Below, in pieces: positions 24,494 through 36,668 of a stretch of 64,000 nucleotides of DNA. Below the pieces are notes generated by a model. The model did not search any database. It saw only the letters and a program-made list of their open reading frames with translations, and was not told the origin of the DNA. The DNA is from Straminergon stramineum. Its lineage: Eukaryota; Streptophyta; Bryopsida; Hypnales; Calliergonaceae. Both the position numbers and the translations under genes were made by a program. Position 1 is the stretch's first letter; each line of letters starts with the position of its first letter. The stretch is taken from positions 10,421,001 to 10,485,000 of the forward strand of contig OY987266.1 of NCBI GenBank assembly GCA_963920665.1, read 5' to 3'.

Positions 24494-26802
24494 AGCACGT
24501 ACTCCACTTGTGGCACTTGGCATGTCACTTGGTGACATGGGGCGGAATTTCCATCTTATTGTGTTAGGACTCATGGTGACACTACTCACCACGGTCATAA
24601 CCGCTGTCGAGTAAGGAAGCCTTGCCTTGGGAAAACGCGGGGCTTCTAGCTGCAACTAGATGTGGTTCAAATAATGGAAGATCCCGTGGCCAAAGTCACA
24701 AACATAATAATAAATCCCCCCAATGATGCCATATGAACCAAAATACTATCACCCTTCCATACACTCCTCCAAAGATGTCATGAAATCTCAATATACCCCA
24801 TGTATGGTAAAAAAATTGTAGAAACAAAGTCATATCCTTCATGAACTCTCCTCGAAGAAGTGTCTGATAGTTGATTGAATGTCACGTTCACTATACAACT
24901 CCAAACTAAGAGTGTGATATGCCTCTGGAAAGCTAACAAAAAGTTCTACAACCTCTCTAAAATTCACTCAAAACTAAGATACTTTCCAACTTTTATAGTC
25001 GGTCAAAGTTCACGCTTCCCAACTCAAAGGCAACTCACTTATACTTCACTCTCAAGCTCATAACTTTCACATACTACCTCCAAATCAAGAAAATAAACCC
25101 ATTTTGGAAAGCTAACATGAACATCTACAATCTCCCCAAGTTTTACTCAAACACAAAGTACTGTCCACATTTCATAGCCTTTCAAAACTCACTCACTTGG
25201 AAGTTTGAGGCAGCTTCACAACACTTCACTCCCAAACTCATAACTTACACATACTAATTCAAAACTTCATGAGTGATAGTTTTTTGGAAACACAAAAACA
25301 AGATACACAATCTCTCAAAATTTCATTACCAAAATCTCCATGTACAAAGTGCTATCCCCCCAAAAGTGACAGCTTCCCTAAGCAAAACAAGGAGGAGGAA
25401 GAAGATGATCCTCAACCTCATCCGCCACCTCAACCTCCATGCCATCCACCTAAGTTAGTGGATTTTGGCCACTAAGATGCCACATGGGCCATAATACCTA
25501 CATGGGCCACTTTCTATTCTCGATAAGTCTATCCATATCATCTACGTGGATTTGTAATCCATTAAAAATAAAAATAAGGAAAAAGGTAAAACAAGCTTTA
25601 CCTTTTGTTTTTATAACTTCAAACTAACTAACTAACATATTAAAATATCTTCTAGTATAGAAATCAAAGAACTAAGTGTTTGTCAAATAGAGGTAAAAAA
25701 AAGAATTCAAGTAGAGTATAATCACATTTGTTTCTTCAAATTCTAGAAAAAAAAACCCTCCAATTTAACAAACAATTACACATTTTCACATAATGAATAC
25801 ATTTATAATACAACACCGCCCTTGATTGTCACCCCACTTTATATTAGGCCCGTTGTACATTTGTTACTCTTACATCAACACTAATCGAGACTTACAACTC
25901 GAGACACATTGCCAAGGGCCTAGCAAGGAGTGGGACTCCAACCAATCGATGCCCCGGGACACACACACAAGTGTCCCAAGGAGCCTTGAGGTCAGCGGTG
26001 AAGTTACATCACCACCCATGAGTCACCGGGACTCACCAAGGCTCCAAGAAGGAGTGAGGAGAAAGACCAACCCCTCCTATAGTACTCTCTATAGTCTTCA
26101 ATAAACCCCCCCTTGTGTTTTGGAGGACCATCCGTTTCCAACCGACATCCCCAAGTTCCCACTCCGTTTGGACTTCCGAACTTCCAACCGGCGTAAATTT
26201 TTTGTCATGGCTTTAAATCTCACATGCAAGCCCATTTTGGATATCTACGCAACGAAGAGATGTCGATGGACTGTTCACTTGTCTCATTTGGACAAGTTCT
26301 CACAAAGTTATGGGCCTCCAAAGATTCGGGTCCACCGGAAGTGGCGTCACGCCTTCATCACGGCCCTTCTCTTGGCCATAACTTTTGGCTCATGTCATAG
26401 AACCTCGTCATGCTTGGCATTCTAGGTTCCTTTTCTTTGTAGATTTTCAATGATATGTTACATGCCATGTGTTTTTGAGTGATTCTTTAAGAACCCCTCA
26501 CACCTAGCCTTTGAATGTCCCGGCGCCACCTTGACACCCCTAACTTTGCACGGCCATAACTTGTAGCCTCCTAGTCCAAATCACGTGTTCTTTGGACGGT
26601 TAGAAGCATATTCTCAAGAGCCTTCTAGGCATGTATGATATGCCACTATGCCCTTCATAACCAAGGCGCTATTGTGCCGTGTTTGCTTGGGAGTCTCTTA
26701 TTTCTCCCTTCTTATCCTATTGCAAGGCTTGAGAAGTTACCTCTAAGGTCCCCCTTGCTCACTAAGGCACTTTAGGCACCCCAAAGATATGGGGATGTGA
26801 CA
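24494..26802 (-). mobile_element. LTR-like family A, copy A2, split by element E1
   Basis: Reverse-strand copy of family A: 26,802 down to 25,816, then, after the E1 insertion, 24,604 down to about 24,494. Joined, it parallels A3 (31,475-32,574) along about 1.1 kb and the two are nearly identical by eye. Its start reads TGTCACATCCCC on the reverse strand. I read it as a solo or partial LTR; no primer-binding site or gag-pol sequence was found. An open frame on the forward strand at 26,120-26,425 (101 codons) is also present in A3 with two changes. It is antisense to the element and probably fortuitous. Confidence 0.6.
24605..25815 (+). mobile_element. Element E1, 1.2 kb, TG...CA ends, inserted in A2
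   Basis: Starts TGTCGAGTAAGG and ends AATACAACA, the TG...CA form of an LTR, with CCGC at 24,601-24,604 repeated at 25,816-25,819 (ACCGC if one end base is counted as target). The uninterrupted target is visible in A3 at 32,455-32,470, which proves insertion. A second copy lies at 51,752-52,956. The interior holds degenerate tandem units of about 175-190 bp (cataac..cacatac, ttttggaaagctaac, caaa..tac) between about 24,880 and 25,340. No gene; most likely a solo LTR. Confidence 0.75.
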
Positions 26803-28177
26803 CCATCATTCTAATTATAAAATAAATTGGTATAAGGGTTTCAATGTTGATTTTTCTCTTATTTCTTTCCCCCTCCCTTCTTTTCTTTCCTCCCATACTC
26901 TTAAGTGGCCTAACTACTTTCCGCTCCTACCTACCAAGCCTATCTCAAGGACCTATCATACCATCCTTTAAGGTTGAGCTATTTCTTAAGTCCTACGCCA
27001 TACATCCTCTATTTACATATCACACTTAATCTCGTAGTGATCACCTAATTCTAATCTAAGGGCTTAAATAGGCCTCGAGGATTTCCTCTCCTATCTTATC
27101 TACTTCCACTCCGAACCTTCAAATTACCCTCTTGCTTGTTCCACTTTCATTCTTTTGTCCATTTGTTCATGACTTTGGCAATGGTCTACGGGAGATGGGG
27201 AGTTGGATTCCCCACCCCGAAGGTTTGTTTAGTACAGTTGGATGTGTCATCGACTGTCTCTTCTCTTCCACCTTGATTATCGGACCGCCCTCTCCTTTTC
27301 TCCCACCCTAGATAGCCCTCTCTCTTTTTTTAGTCTTGGACAACAACCCTCTTCTCTTAGTCTTGGACAACCCTAAATCCGACCCCCTAGTGCCGAATCC
27401 CAAGCCCGACCCCTTCCCCCAAATCTAGAGTCCAATAGCCTGTGCCAAAACCCCATAGCTCAACAACCTATGCTGAAACCCTAGAGCTTCCCCCCTAAAC
27501 CAGAGACCCAAATCCAACCCCCTTTCGGAAAACCCCCGACTTTGACCCTCCAAACTCGACTGCCTGTATCGAAATTTCTAAATTCCAAATCCTAGAGCCC
27601 GACGGCCTGTGCCAAAAACCCCAAACCCCAACCCTTTGCCAATAGGTGCTATCCACTAACAATACTCGTTTGGGTACCCCCCCCTTCCTTAGGTATTGTG
27701 GTGCCGAGTATGTGGACTGGGCTACTAGACTGGACTACTGTTTTTCTTTCCTATTCTAAACTCTAAAAAGGGAGGTTAAAAGGTCATGTTATTGCTAGTG
27801 GGTGGTGGGTTAGGCTTGCATAGGCAAAGGCCTCACTCTAACTGTCACTAATTATCCCCTATACTAACCTTGACCTCTAGTTCCTATTTTTTTGAGACCT
27901 AAACTTTGGTTTCTTTCCTATGCATTTGGGGAACTAAATCTTGTGAGGAGAGGGACCACATGGTCTCACGTTTCTCCCGTGAGGTGGTTTTAACGCACCG
28001 CTAAGACTTTTTATCCCAAAGGGGTTCAAAGCATTGCCGTCGTTCCCCTTTTTAACACACTGCTAAGACTTTTTACTCCAAGGGAGATCAAAGCTTCGTT
28101 GTCGTTTCCCCTTTTAACACACCACTAGGATTCTTTTATCCCACGAGGTTCAAAGCTTCGCTATATGGCAGGACCCA
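26803..28177 (+). repeat. 1.37-kb unit R, copy 1
   Basis: Direct repeat of 29,115-30,389, starting ccatcattctaatta and ending ggcaggaccca. Read on the other strand both copies begin TGG(G/A)TCC, so LTR ends are possible, but the opposite ends lack a clean CA/TG. The interior is rich in C and T, with proline-codon-like runs in no stable frame. Confidence 0.55.
27976..28160 (+). repeat. Three tandem ~62-bp units in R1
   Basis: Each unit carries aacgcaccgctaagactttt, then ggttcaaagc(t)ttcg and a T/C-rich linker. The same three-unit block occurs in R2. Confidence 0.7.
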
Positions 28178-29114
28178 TGTAAACGCCAAATTATCCACCC
28201 TTAGTAATTCACGAACACAACCAGGTTATGGGTTTCGACTAAATGACTCCTACTTTTGGGTGTTTAAGCATGGTACATTGTGCCTTTCAAGCAATGGATC
28301 TTTTTACTAAGTGCCTACATGACCTCAAATTGCAAGATTCACTTAAACTACTTCCAAAGTTTTAGGCCTACAAATGGAGGGTCTGCTAGATGATTTGGAT
28401 GGAACCTACACTAGGGCAGAAATATCCTAGGAAACCTCTAGTTCATCTTGTTCCATTTCTAAAAACGTAAGACTCGACCCTATCCGACCTTCTTAGCCAA
28501 AGTTATGGGTGGATGAAGTTTGACCACTACTCAGTTCTTCAAACTTCATCCATCTATTACACCTAGTTCCCCAATTTAAAAGGATCTGAAATTTAGAGGG
28601 TTGGTTCACAAGAATTGATCCTACCCAAATCTGGAGTTGGACCTTGATCAGGGACTTCTATTGAATTTTCATCCAAGCCTTACCCAAACTTCATCCATTA
28701 ATTTCTCCTAACCTATATATCAGAATTGACTTTTCTCTTCGGCCCTAGATCCTAATTGGGAGACTCCCCTAGTATATTTAATTTTCTGTCAAATTCAGAG
28801 TTTAACCACTCTTCATCCAAATTGACCCTAAACTTCATCCACCAATAATTTTCTCAATTTTCAACCGATTTGGGTGTGCCTTAGGGTTCTGAAAAGCTAT
28901 AGCCTCCTTCTTTAAGCTTATGTCCCTTGAAATGACCTGACCTACAGTCCTAAGGGTTTGACCTCTGGATAAGCCTCGATCCAAACCACTAGCTTCTAAT
29001 TAGGGACCTAGGGAGAGGTTGGGAAGGTCTAACTCATACCTCGGAACTTGAGTCATTGATCACGCCCACTAGAAGCTCTACCTCCTCCGCCATGAACTCC
29101 CGTGCCATGAGACA
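28178..29114. other. Spacer between R copies; no gene seen
   Basis: About 0.94 kb with repeated words cttcatcca and gacctt but no reading frame of note. If R1 and R2 are LTRs, this would be the remains of a very short internal region. Confidence 0.35.
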
Positions 29115-29675
29115 ACGAACCACCATTCTAATCATAAAATAAATTGGTACAAGGATTTAATTGTTGATTTTCCTCCTATTTCTTTCTTCCTCCCTTCTTT
29201 TCTTTCCTCCCACACTCTAAGGTGGCCCAACTAACTCCCGCTCTTACCTACTAAGCTAACCTTAAGTATGTGTCATACCTTCCTCTAAAGTTGAGCTATT
29301 TCTTATGTCCTACTTCTTACGTCCTATACTTATGTCTCACACTTAATCTCATGGTGATCACCTAATTTTAATCTAATGGCTTGAGTGGGCCTTGAGGATT
29401 TCACCTCCTCCCTTATCCCATTCCACTCCTAACCTTCAAATTGTCTTCCCCTCGTCACCCCTCCTCATTCCTCCAGCCTTCCGCCATCTTTATGTCGTTT
29501 ATCTTTCTTGTCCTTGTTTTATATATAGGAGAGAGGGCATTGGATTTCCCGCTCCGCTTATGGTGTTAGTGCAAGGCTACACTTTTTCTTTCCCCACCCC
29601 ACCCTTCATTCCATCATTCTTGGACTTCCAAAGTTTCTTTCCTTTCTCTATTCCGCTGCTTGGGCGACCTCTGCC

Positions 29676-29814
29676 CCCCTAGCCCAACACTATGAACCCC
29701 GATCTCCCTGGCCCAACATTGTGACCCCGACTCCCCAATCCAACACTATAAACCTTGACTCCCTAGTCCAACTCTGTGAACCCCGACTCCCTAGCCCAAC
29801 ACTATGAACTCGAT
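29676..29814 (+). repeat. Minisatellite, ~30-34 bp units
   Basis: About five units of ccgactccctagcccaacac followed by tatgaac, with small variations. Confidence 0.7.
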
Positions 29815-29832
29815 CCCCCCCCCCCCCCCCCC
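29815..29832 (+). repeat. Poly-C tract, 18 bases
   Basis: Uninterrupted run of C directly after the minisatellite. Length may be unreliable in the assembly. Confidence 0.9.
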
Positions 29833-30186
29833 GTATTACCACTGCTACCCGGCCCATCTCACTCCTGGGTATCGGAATTGGCTAGATTTCGAGCTAGCTA
29901 GGTACTAGCTGGCAGGGGTGTTGGGATGGCTAGGTACTAGCTGCGGATTTTTCTTTGACAATTTTTGGTGTTATTTCCTAAGGGGGCTTGGGTGGTCATG
30001 TCTATGCTAGAAGGTGGTGGATTAGGCCCGAGGAGGCGAAGGCCCTTTCTTTTCTCATGTTAGCCACTCCTCATTTTCTTGCTAATCTCTCATTTCTATT
30101 TTTTGGGACCTAAACTTTGGTTTGTTTCCAACACATTTTGGGAACTAAACCTTATGGGGAAAGGGACCATGTAGTCTCATAGTTCT

Positions 30187-30375
30187 CCCATGAGATGATT
30201 TTAACGCACCACTAAGACTTTTTACCCCATGGGGGTTCAAAGCTTCGCCATCATTCTCCTCTTTAATACACCGCTAAGACTTTTTAGTCCACAGGGGTTC
30301 AAAGCTTCACCATCATTTCCCTTTCTAATGTACCACTAAGACTTTTCTCCGTATGGGGGTTCAAAGCTTTGTTCT
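30187..30375 (+). repeat. Three tandem ~62-bp units in R2
   Basis: Units share cacc(a/g)ctaagactttt and ggggttcaaagctt with the block at 27,976. Confidence 0.7.
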
Positions 30376-30389
30376 ATAGGTGGGATCCA

Positions 30390-31474
30390 CTATCCCCACG
30401 CCCTCGTGTCTCTCAACAAGAACTAACACGTCACTATTAGGAACCAGGACAAAGGACAGGGAAAGGGCCTTGGACACTCAAAGGTTAGCGACACGGATTA
30501 GTAACATCAATGATTTGAACTAAATACCCCCCAAAGCAGCATCGCCAATCATATGGAGAGTTGCTCTAGGATTAATACATGACAAAGTAAAGAGAGTGAC
30601 CAACAAGGTCTCTCAAGGGTAAGCACACACAACTTCTAGTAACACAGTAAGGTAAAAAGCCTCAAAGCTTGGGAGAGTTAGTACTATAAACACTCAAGAT
30701 GCAAGGGACCCATAAAGACCTCACAAGCTTGGGAAAACAACAACAATGGCCCAAAGTACCCAAAAAACAGTGTTGCAAGGTTTGGAGCTAAAATGCCACA
30801 ATTCCAACATAAATTGGACCCAACAGACCCAATTACACAAAAAAGGGGTGGTGAGAGAGGAGAAGGGATACCTTTTTAAATTATTTCCCGGGCACCTATC
30901 TCCTTTCATTCATCTAAGTTAACTTTATCTTCTTGGATTTTCATTCTAAGCTCAAGGTTTTCATCATATGTTAGACAGCTAAGCTAACTTTTGCAGATTA
31001 GCTCCGAATTGTATAAGGGTAGCGCCATTGGCTTCAGCAAGCCATTTTCAATCCAAGAAAATGATCCTCCCCCTTTTCTATCTTCAAAATCACAATGAAA
31101 CCTAGCGCTGACTTAATGCCAAAACCGGGAAAAATCTTAACTTTTGGAGGTTGACTTTTTTGCAAAAGTAATTAGCTTAGGCTCCTAAGCAAATATGAGG
31201 GAGTGAAAAAAGACCTATCTTGGGCCCCATTCCGCTTCCGTATGCTCCCGCTCCATTGGTCAACTCCATTGTGAATTTTCAATTTCATTAATTGTCAGGG
31301 AAATTAGTAGGTTCAAGTATTTCTAACTATTGGAATGTAGTGAAACTTGTGGGGGTAGCTAATTAACATCAAAGAAGCTATACTAATTTTAGTAGAAATT
31401 TATCGCTAAGTGGAGAATTTCTAGGCATTTCCCATCAGAAGTTAGAATAGTTGACTGCCCCAAAAGACATCTTT
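30390..31474. other. Intergenic; nothing recognised
   Basis: Moderate GC, no convincing open frame. A reverse open frame at 30,721-30,909 has no known motif. Confidence 0.35.
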
Positions 31475-32574
31475 TGTGATGCCCCTATCTCCTTGGGGTG
31501 CCTAAAGTGCCTTAGTGAGCAAGGGGGACCTTAGAGGTAACTTCTCAAGCCTTGCAATAGGATAAGAAGGGAGAAATAAGAGACTCCCAAGCAAACACGG
31601 CACAATAGCGCCTTGGTTATGAAGGGTATAGTGGCATATCATACATGCCTAGAAGGCTCTTGAGAATATGCTTCTAACCGTCCAAAGAACACGTGATTTG
31701 GACTAGGAGGCTACAAGTTATGGCCGTGCAAAGTTAGGGGTGTCAAGGTGGCGCCGGGACATTCAAAGGCTAGGTGTGAGGGGTTCTTAAAGAATCACTC
31801 AAAAACACATGGCATGTAACATATCATTGAAAATCTACAAAGAAAAGGAACCTAGAATGCCAAGCATGACGAGGTTCTATGACATGAGCCAAAAGTTATG
31901 GCCAAGAGAAGGGCCGTGGTGAAGGCGTGACGCCACTTCCGGTGGACCCGAATCTTTGGAGGCCCATAACTTTGTGAGAACTTGTCCAAATGAGACAAGT
32001 GAACAGTCCATCGACATCTCTTCGTTGCATAGATATCCAAAATGGGCTTGCATGTGAGATTTAAAGCTATGACAAAAAATTTACGCCGGTTGGAAGTTCG
32101 GAAGTCCAAACGGAGTGGGAACTTGGGGATGTCGGTTGGAAACGGATGGTCCTCCAAAACACAAGGGGGGGTTTATTGAAGATTATAGAGAGTACTATAG
32201 GAGGGGTTGGTCTTTCTCCTCACTCCTTCTTGGAGCCTTGGTGAGTCCCGGTGACTCATGGGTGGTGATGTAACTTCACCGCTGACCTCAAGGCTCCTTG
32301 GGATACTTGTGTGTGTGTGTCCCGGGGCACCGATTGGTTGGAGTCCCACTCCTTGCTAGGCCCTTGGCAATGTGTCTCGAGTTGTAAGTCTCGATTAGTG
32401 TTGATGTAAGAGTAACAAATGTACAACGGGCCTAATATAAAGTGGGGTGACAATCAAGGGCGGTTAGGACTGTGGTGAGTAGTGTCACTATGAGTCCTAG
32501 TACAATAAGATGGAAGTTCCGCCCCATGTCATCAATTGACATGCCAAGAGCTACGAGTAGGGTGTGTGCTAGAA
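31475..32574 (+). mobile_element. LTR-like family A, copy A3 (uninterrupted)
   Basis: Begins TGTGATGCCCCTATCTCC. It is the inverted, uninterrupted partner of A2, and supplies the empty E1 target near 32,461. Beyond about 32,574 the two copies part. Because A2 and A3 are inverted and nearly identical, the 4.67 kb between them could invert, and a transcript through both would fold back. Confidence 0.6.
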
Positions 32575-35198
32575 CTTTTGTGTTTAGTACAACGTTGTTT
32601 CTGTCAAATAAAACCTAATTTTTGACAAGTTAAACGTAGTTTTTGACCAAAAAAACACAATTATCTTCTGGTCATATTGTCATACCCAAATACAACAAAT
32701 GGAGGTGAATTGAGAGGAAAAAGGGTGCCTTTTTATATTCTTCTCCAAGATCCTACCTCCTCTCATCCTTCCTATAGTAATCCTATTACTTTGAATTTTC
32801 ATCTTCATCTTTTAGAATTTTCACTTTCCGCGTTGGTCCAAAACCTAGCTTTTGGTGATTTAAGTTCAAAGTATAAATTAATTATGACACTAGCTTCAAA
32901 AGAACTTTTTAATCTAGGAGAATTCTCCATCCCTTTTTCTTACTCTAAAATCTCAATGAAACCTAGCACCAATTTAGCACCAAAATTAGGTAAAAATTCA
33001 ATTTTTGGAGTTTTACTTTTTTGACAAAAGTAAGTAGCCTAAGCTCTTAAATAGGTATAGGAGAGTTATAAAAGGACCTATCTTTGACCTCATTCCACTT
33101 CCATATTCTCCCAATCTGCTCATTAACTCCATTGTAATCTTTAAATTTTGCCAATAGTTAGAGAATCTTCTAGATTCAAGCACTTCTAACTTTCTGAATG
33201 TCCTAAAACTTGTCAGAGCATCTTAGTAATAAAAAAGAAGCTAGTATAATTTTTAGTGAGATTTTACCCCCACAAAGATAATTTCTAGGAATTTCCCATC
33301 GTAGGTTTTGGTGGTTGATTGTCTAGAAGAGCATCTTCTCACCATTAAAAAATTCCAAAAAAAAATTTGGAACCTCTCATGGAATTCCACAAAACATATA
33401 TAGACTCATATTCTTGCTCTATATATTTTCCTAGAGGGAATAAAATCTATCCCCTTGTTCAAATATTAGTGACCAAAGAATCTTTTACATTAAAGGAAAT
33501 CTTGGCAAATCAACTTTGTCATTGAGTCCATGGCGTCATTTCAATCCAAAGTCACCCTCCCTTGGTCATAGATTCCTCCATGGTTCTGTTTTGGTATAAT
33601 TAACTATTGTATGCTTACAAAAAAGTTTTTCTATCATTGTAGTTCCCTTGACCAATTTTAATCTAGATGTATTACATGCATGCAGATTGAGCTTATATTG
33701 CCAATAACACATAACCCTTCTATTTTCCACCAATAGTGAGGTTCTAACCTATATACTAGTAGTGATTTAGGATATCCTAGCTATACACTCTATTTTTTAG
33801 ACCAAATGCTATATTAACATATAATATACCTATTTTGATTCTATACTCTTTGGGGATTTTTTTGTATATAAAACTAAACTCAAGACTACAAACAAAAACA
33901 AAAACAAAAAAACAATGAGTCCCCAACAATGAATTGGAGGCTCATACCCTAGTATTATTTGTTTTTCTCTATTGTGTTTGTAATGTTATTGCATGTACTA
34001 CCAATTTGGGTTCTAATGTAGCTTCTATTTCTTAGGGATGCCTACCTTAAGGATTTTGAAGGTACACTTATGAATTCTATTGCGGGTTTTTTTCCATCAA
34101 GTCACTCAAAGAGTCAAGGTGTAGGAAATCAAAATCTTTTGTTTTATTGCATAATTGATTACCTATGAAGTTGATATTTTTTTATTTTGTTTCAATAATT
34201 CTATTTCCTTACATAATTATACAAATGACCACTGAAATAAATTAAGAAACTTTCAAATTGTTACTAAACTAGATTTTTAAACATGGAATAAGGATATTTT
34301 ACTTTAGTGTCTAGTGACTTTACTAGGATTATCTTGAGCTGGGCTTTTGCTAGCTGTAGTGTGCCTTGAATTGTTGATCTGGATGATTTGGGTCTTGAAA
34401 CTTATGATAAAAATGTTTTTCATAAATAATGCTCAAAATAAACATAAACTCACATCATTAGATAGATAGGTTTGTGATTATTTTTATGTTATAAATTCAA
34501 ATGGGATGAGATGGCCACTACAGTTCTTGGTTTCCATGAGATTATCATGAGAATTTTGGGCGGATTGAGGATTATCAAAATGGTTGTGACCATTGTTTGG
34601 TCATTCAGTGGGAGTCATGAGGACTCCAAACTTTAATGATATGTATTGGGAGAGGCAATGTGTTTTTTTCATTGTTGACAATGGCTTTGGATAGGATGAA
34701 GTGAGTGAATTTTGAATTGAATGGTATTTAGTTGTGATGGAAGTTGCTAATTTAAAAGCTCTTTGTTGCGTTCAGTTTTACTCCGAGAGTTGTAGTTCTA
34801 TAGGAGCAACCTCATCATGAATCATCTTTTATGGAAATTGTAAAATCTGAAAGACTAAGCTTTTACTCACATTATTGATGATAAATCCTTTGAACAACAT
34901 CGTTTTGAACGTTGTGTTTTAAATTTTGCCTTCAGTAGTATATTGTCTTAAAATCTTGTTATTGCAAACATATACTACACTTAAGATGTTTGTTTTGTTT
35001 AGTTGTAAATTTTCTCGTTTTTTTACAACAATAAAGGAGCTTTTTCAAACAAGTGGCTGAGAGATGGGTAGAAGCTTAGAAAATGGATGAAAGTCGAATG
35101 AGTCTTGACATGATGCCTCACATGTACCTAAGATAGAGCAATTCTTCAAGAATTAATTTGATTGAGTGAGCTAAGCCTTTGGAATAGATAAACTTTAC
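32575..35198. other. AT-rich intergenic DNA before the CACTA element
   Basis: No gene or clean repeat boundary. A forward open frame at 32,677-33,024 is low in information and unrecognised. 35,196-35,198 is the TAC target duplication of the following element. Confidence 0.35.
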
Positions 35199-35449
35199 CA
35201 CTACAAAAAAACCAGTGTTTTATAACTACGAAAATATGACTAGAGATGACTGGCAACTATTCACAGTCATATTTTTGGAGCCTAAGACCTTGGAAAAGAA
35301 TATGACTACAAATATGACAGTTAGTCATATTCTAGTGTGGTATTTTGAGGACGTATAGTATACGCCCATTGGGAACACCAAAATACTTCATAGGGAACAA
35401 TAGGGAACATGTTTGGAGAACGTCTAGTCATTTTTGGTAGTCATATTTT

Positions 35450-35830
35450 TACAGCAATCATATTTGGCAGTCATATCTTTATGGTTGTGAATTTTTTCTC
35501 TTCTAGGGCAGCCATATCTTTATGGTTGTGAATTTTTTCTCTTTTAGGGCAGCCCAAGGTAAAGTTAGGTGGGAAACATGCTTGGAGAGGTCCTAGTCAT
35601 ATTTTTGCTTTAGTCATATTTCGTAGTCATATTTTGCAGGCAATCACATTTTGCAGTCATATCTTTATGGTTGTGACTTTTTTTTTCTTTTAGGTTGGCC
35701 CAAGGTAAATTTGGGTGGGAAACATGCTTGGAGAGGTCCTAGTCATATTTTTGCTTCAGTCATATTTCATAGTCATATTTTATTTTATTTTTTTGTGTGT
35801 GGGCAACCCAAGGAAAAGGTGGGCAATCTA
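35450..35830 (+). repeat. Left subterminal array, ~149-bp tandem units
   Basis: The block gcccaaggtaaa...gtgggaaacatgcttggaga...gtcctagtcatattttt occurs at about 35,551 and again at about 35,698; a partial unit follows. Each unit also carries several agtcatattt words and a T/C run ending in ttttag. The open frame at 35,651-35,941 lies in this array and is not a gene. Confidence 0.75.
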
Positions 35831-36476
35831 AAATGGCCTTCTCATATTTTGGCCATAGGGACATCCCTTGGGGTGTACACATCACTTTTTTTTATTTCTA
35901 TTAAAAAAAAGATTATTTTTTGTTGTGTATTTTGTCTATAACAAAATTGGCATCCAATAACTTCAGGTGCCACATGTTCATATTTCAATTCATTAATTTA
36001 TATTACTCATAGGTTTTACAAGTGAATTACAAAAAAATTAATCAATTAATGGTAGGAGACAATAGATGGGTTCATATTCAGATCATCTGGTAGGAAGGGA
36101 TTGGGGAAGGGTCTCCAAATGCATGTGAAACATATTTTGATTTTAAGGTTTACATACACTTTTGGTAACAGTGGCAGTCCTCATAAGTAGTATTCCAAAC
36201 GTAGACTTCGTTATCAATACATAGAGGGTTTATTCTTTCATATACACATTAGGTCAAGAAAAGATGGTCAATCTTGCAAGAGAGTGCAATGGCAACGTTG
36301 GTGCTTGATGTATTATATGATAAATGCTATTCATTTCATTGACATTTTCCTACAAAGACCAACACGGTTACATGGTGTGTTTCTATGTGATGTATTGAAG
36401 AGAATTTTATATACAAAATTAAAATTAAAATATGAAAGACAACTTCATTTACAACACTTGTAGCCATGATTGGGAA

Positions 36477-36668
36477 TCAATCATAATCTGCATCAAAGTA
36501 TTGTATGTCATTTGCTTCTATGTCATCATTAATTAGACGTTGCAATGCAGTTGCAACGACATTAGGCTTTACTTCCACTACATCGTACATGATGGATGTC
36601 TTTGGTATGAGGTCTTCATGCAAGGTCGTGGCTTCTGGTCCATGAAAATTAGTTGTCTTATCCAACAC
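36477..36668 (-). CDS. Unidentified short exon-like frame inside the CACTA element
   Basis: Reverse-strand frame of about 63 codons with balanced, acidic, protein-like content (HEDLIPKTSIMYDVVEVK; ending DIQYFDADYD). On that strand it is preceded by ttttgttttag, a plausible splice acceptor that is itself formed by the CACTA terminus at 36,666. It could be the last exon of a transposon gene or a captured host exon. No family was recognised and no upstream exon was found. Confidence 0.3.
   Translation of the reverse strand: MLDKTTNFHGPEATTLHEDLIPKTSIMYDVVEVKPNVVATALQRLINDDIEANDIQYFDADYD

Larger units (their letters stand above)
29115..30389 (+). repeat. 1.27-kb unit R, copy 2
   Basis: Partner of 26,803-28,177 and ends ggtgggatcca. 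It includes the minisatellite and poly-C tract annotated separately, which copy 1 has in a different form. Confidence 0.55.

Noticed and set aside
26120..26425. 101-codon open frame present in both A copies
   Set aside because: It runs antisense to the LTR-like repeat and its conservation is explained by the recent common origin of A2 and A3; no domain is visible.
24494..32574. One giant transposon with A copies as terminal inverted repeats
   Set aside because: A third, same-orientation fragment (23,320) and the LTR-like TGTCACACCCC start suit independent LTR insertions better; no outer target duplication was found.
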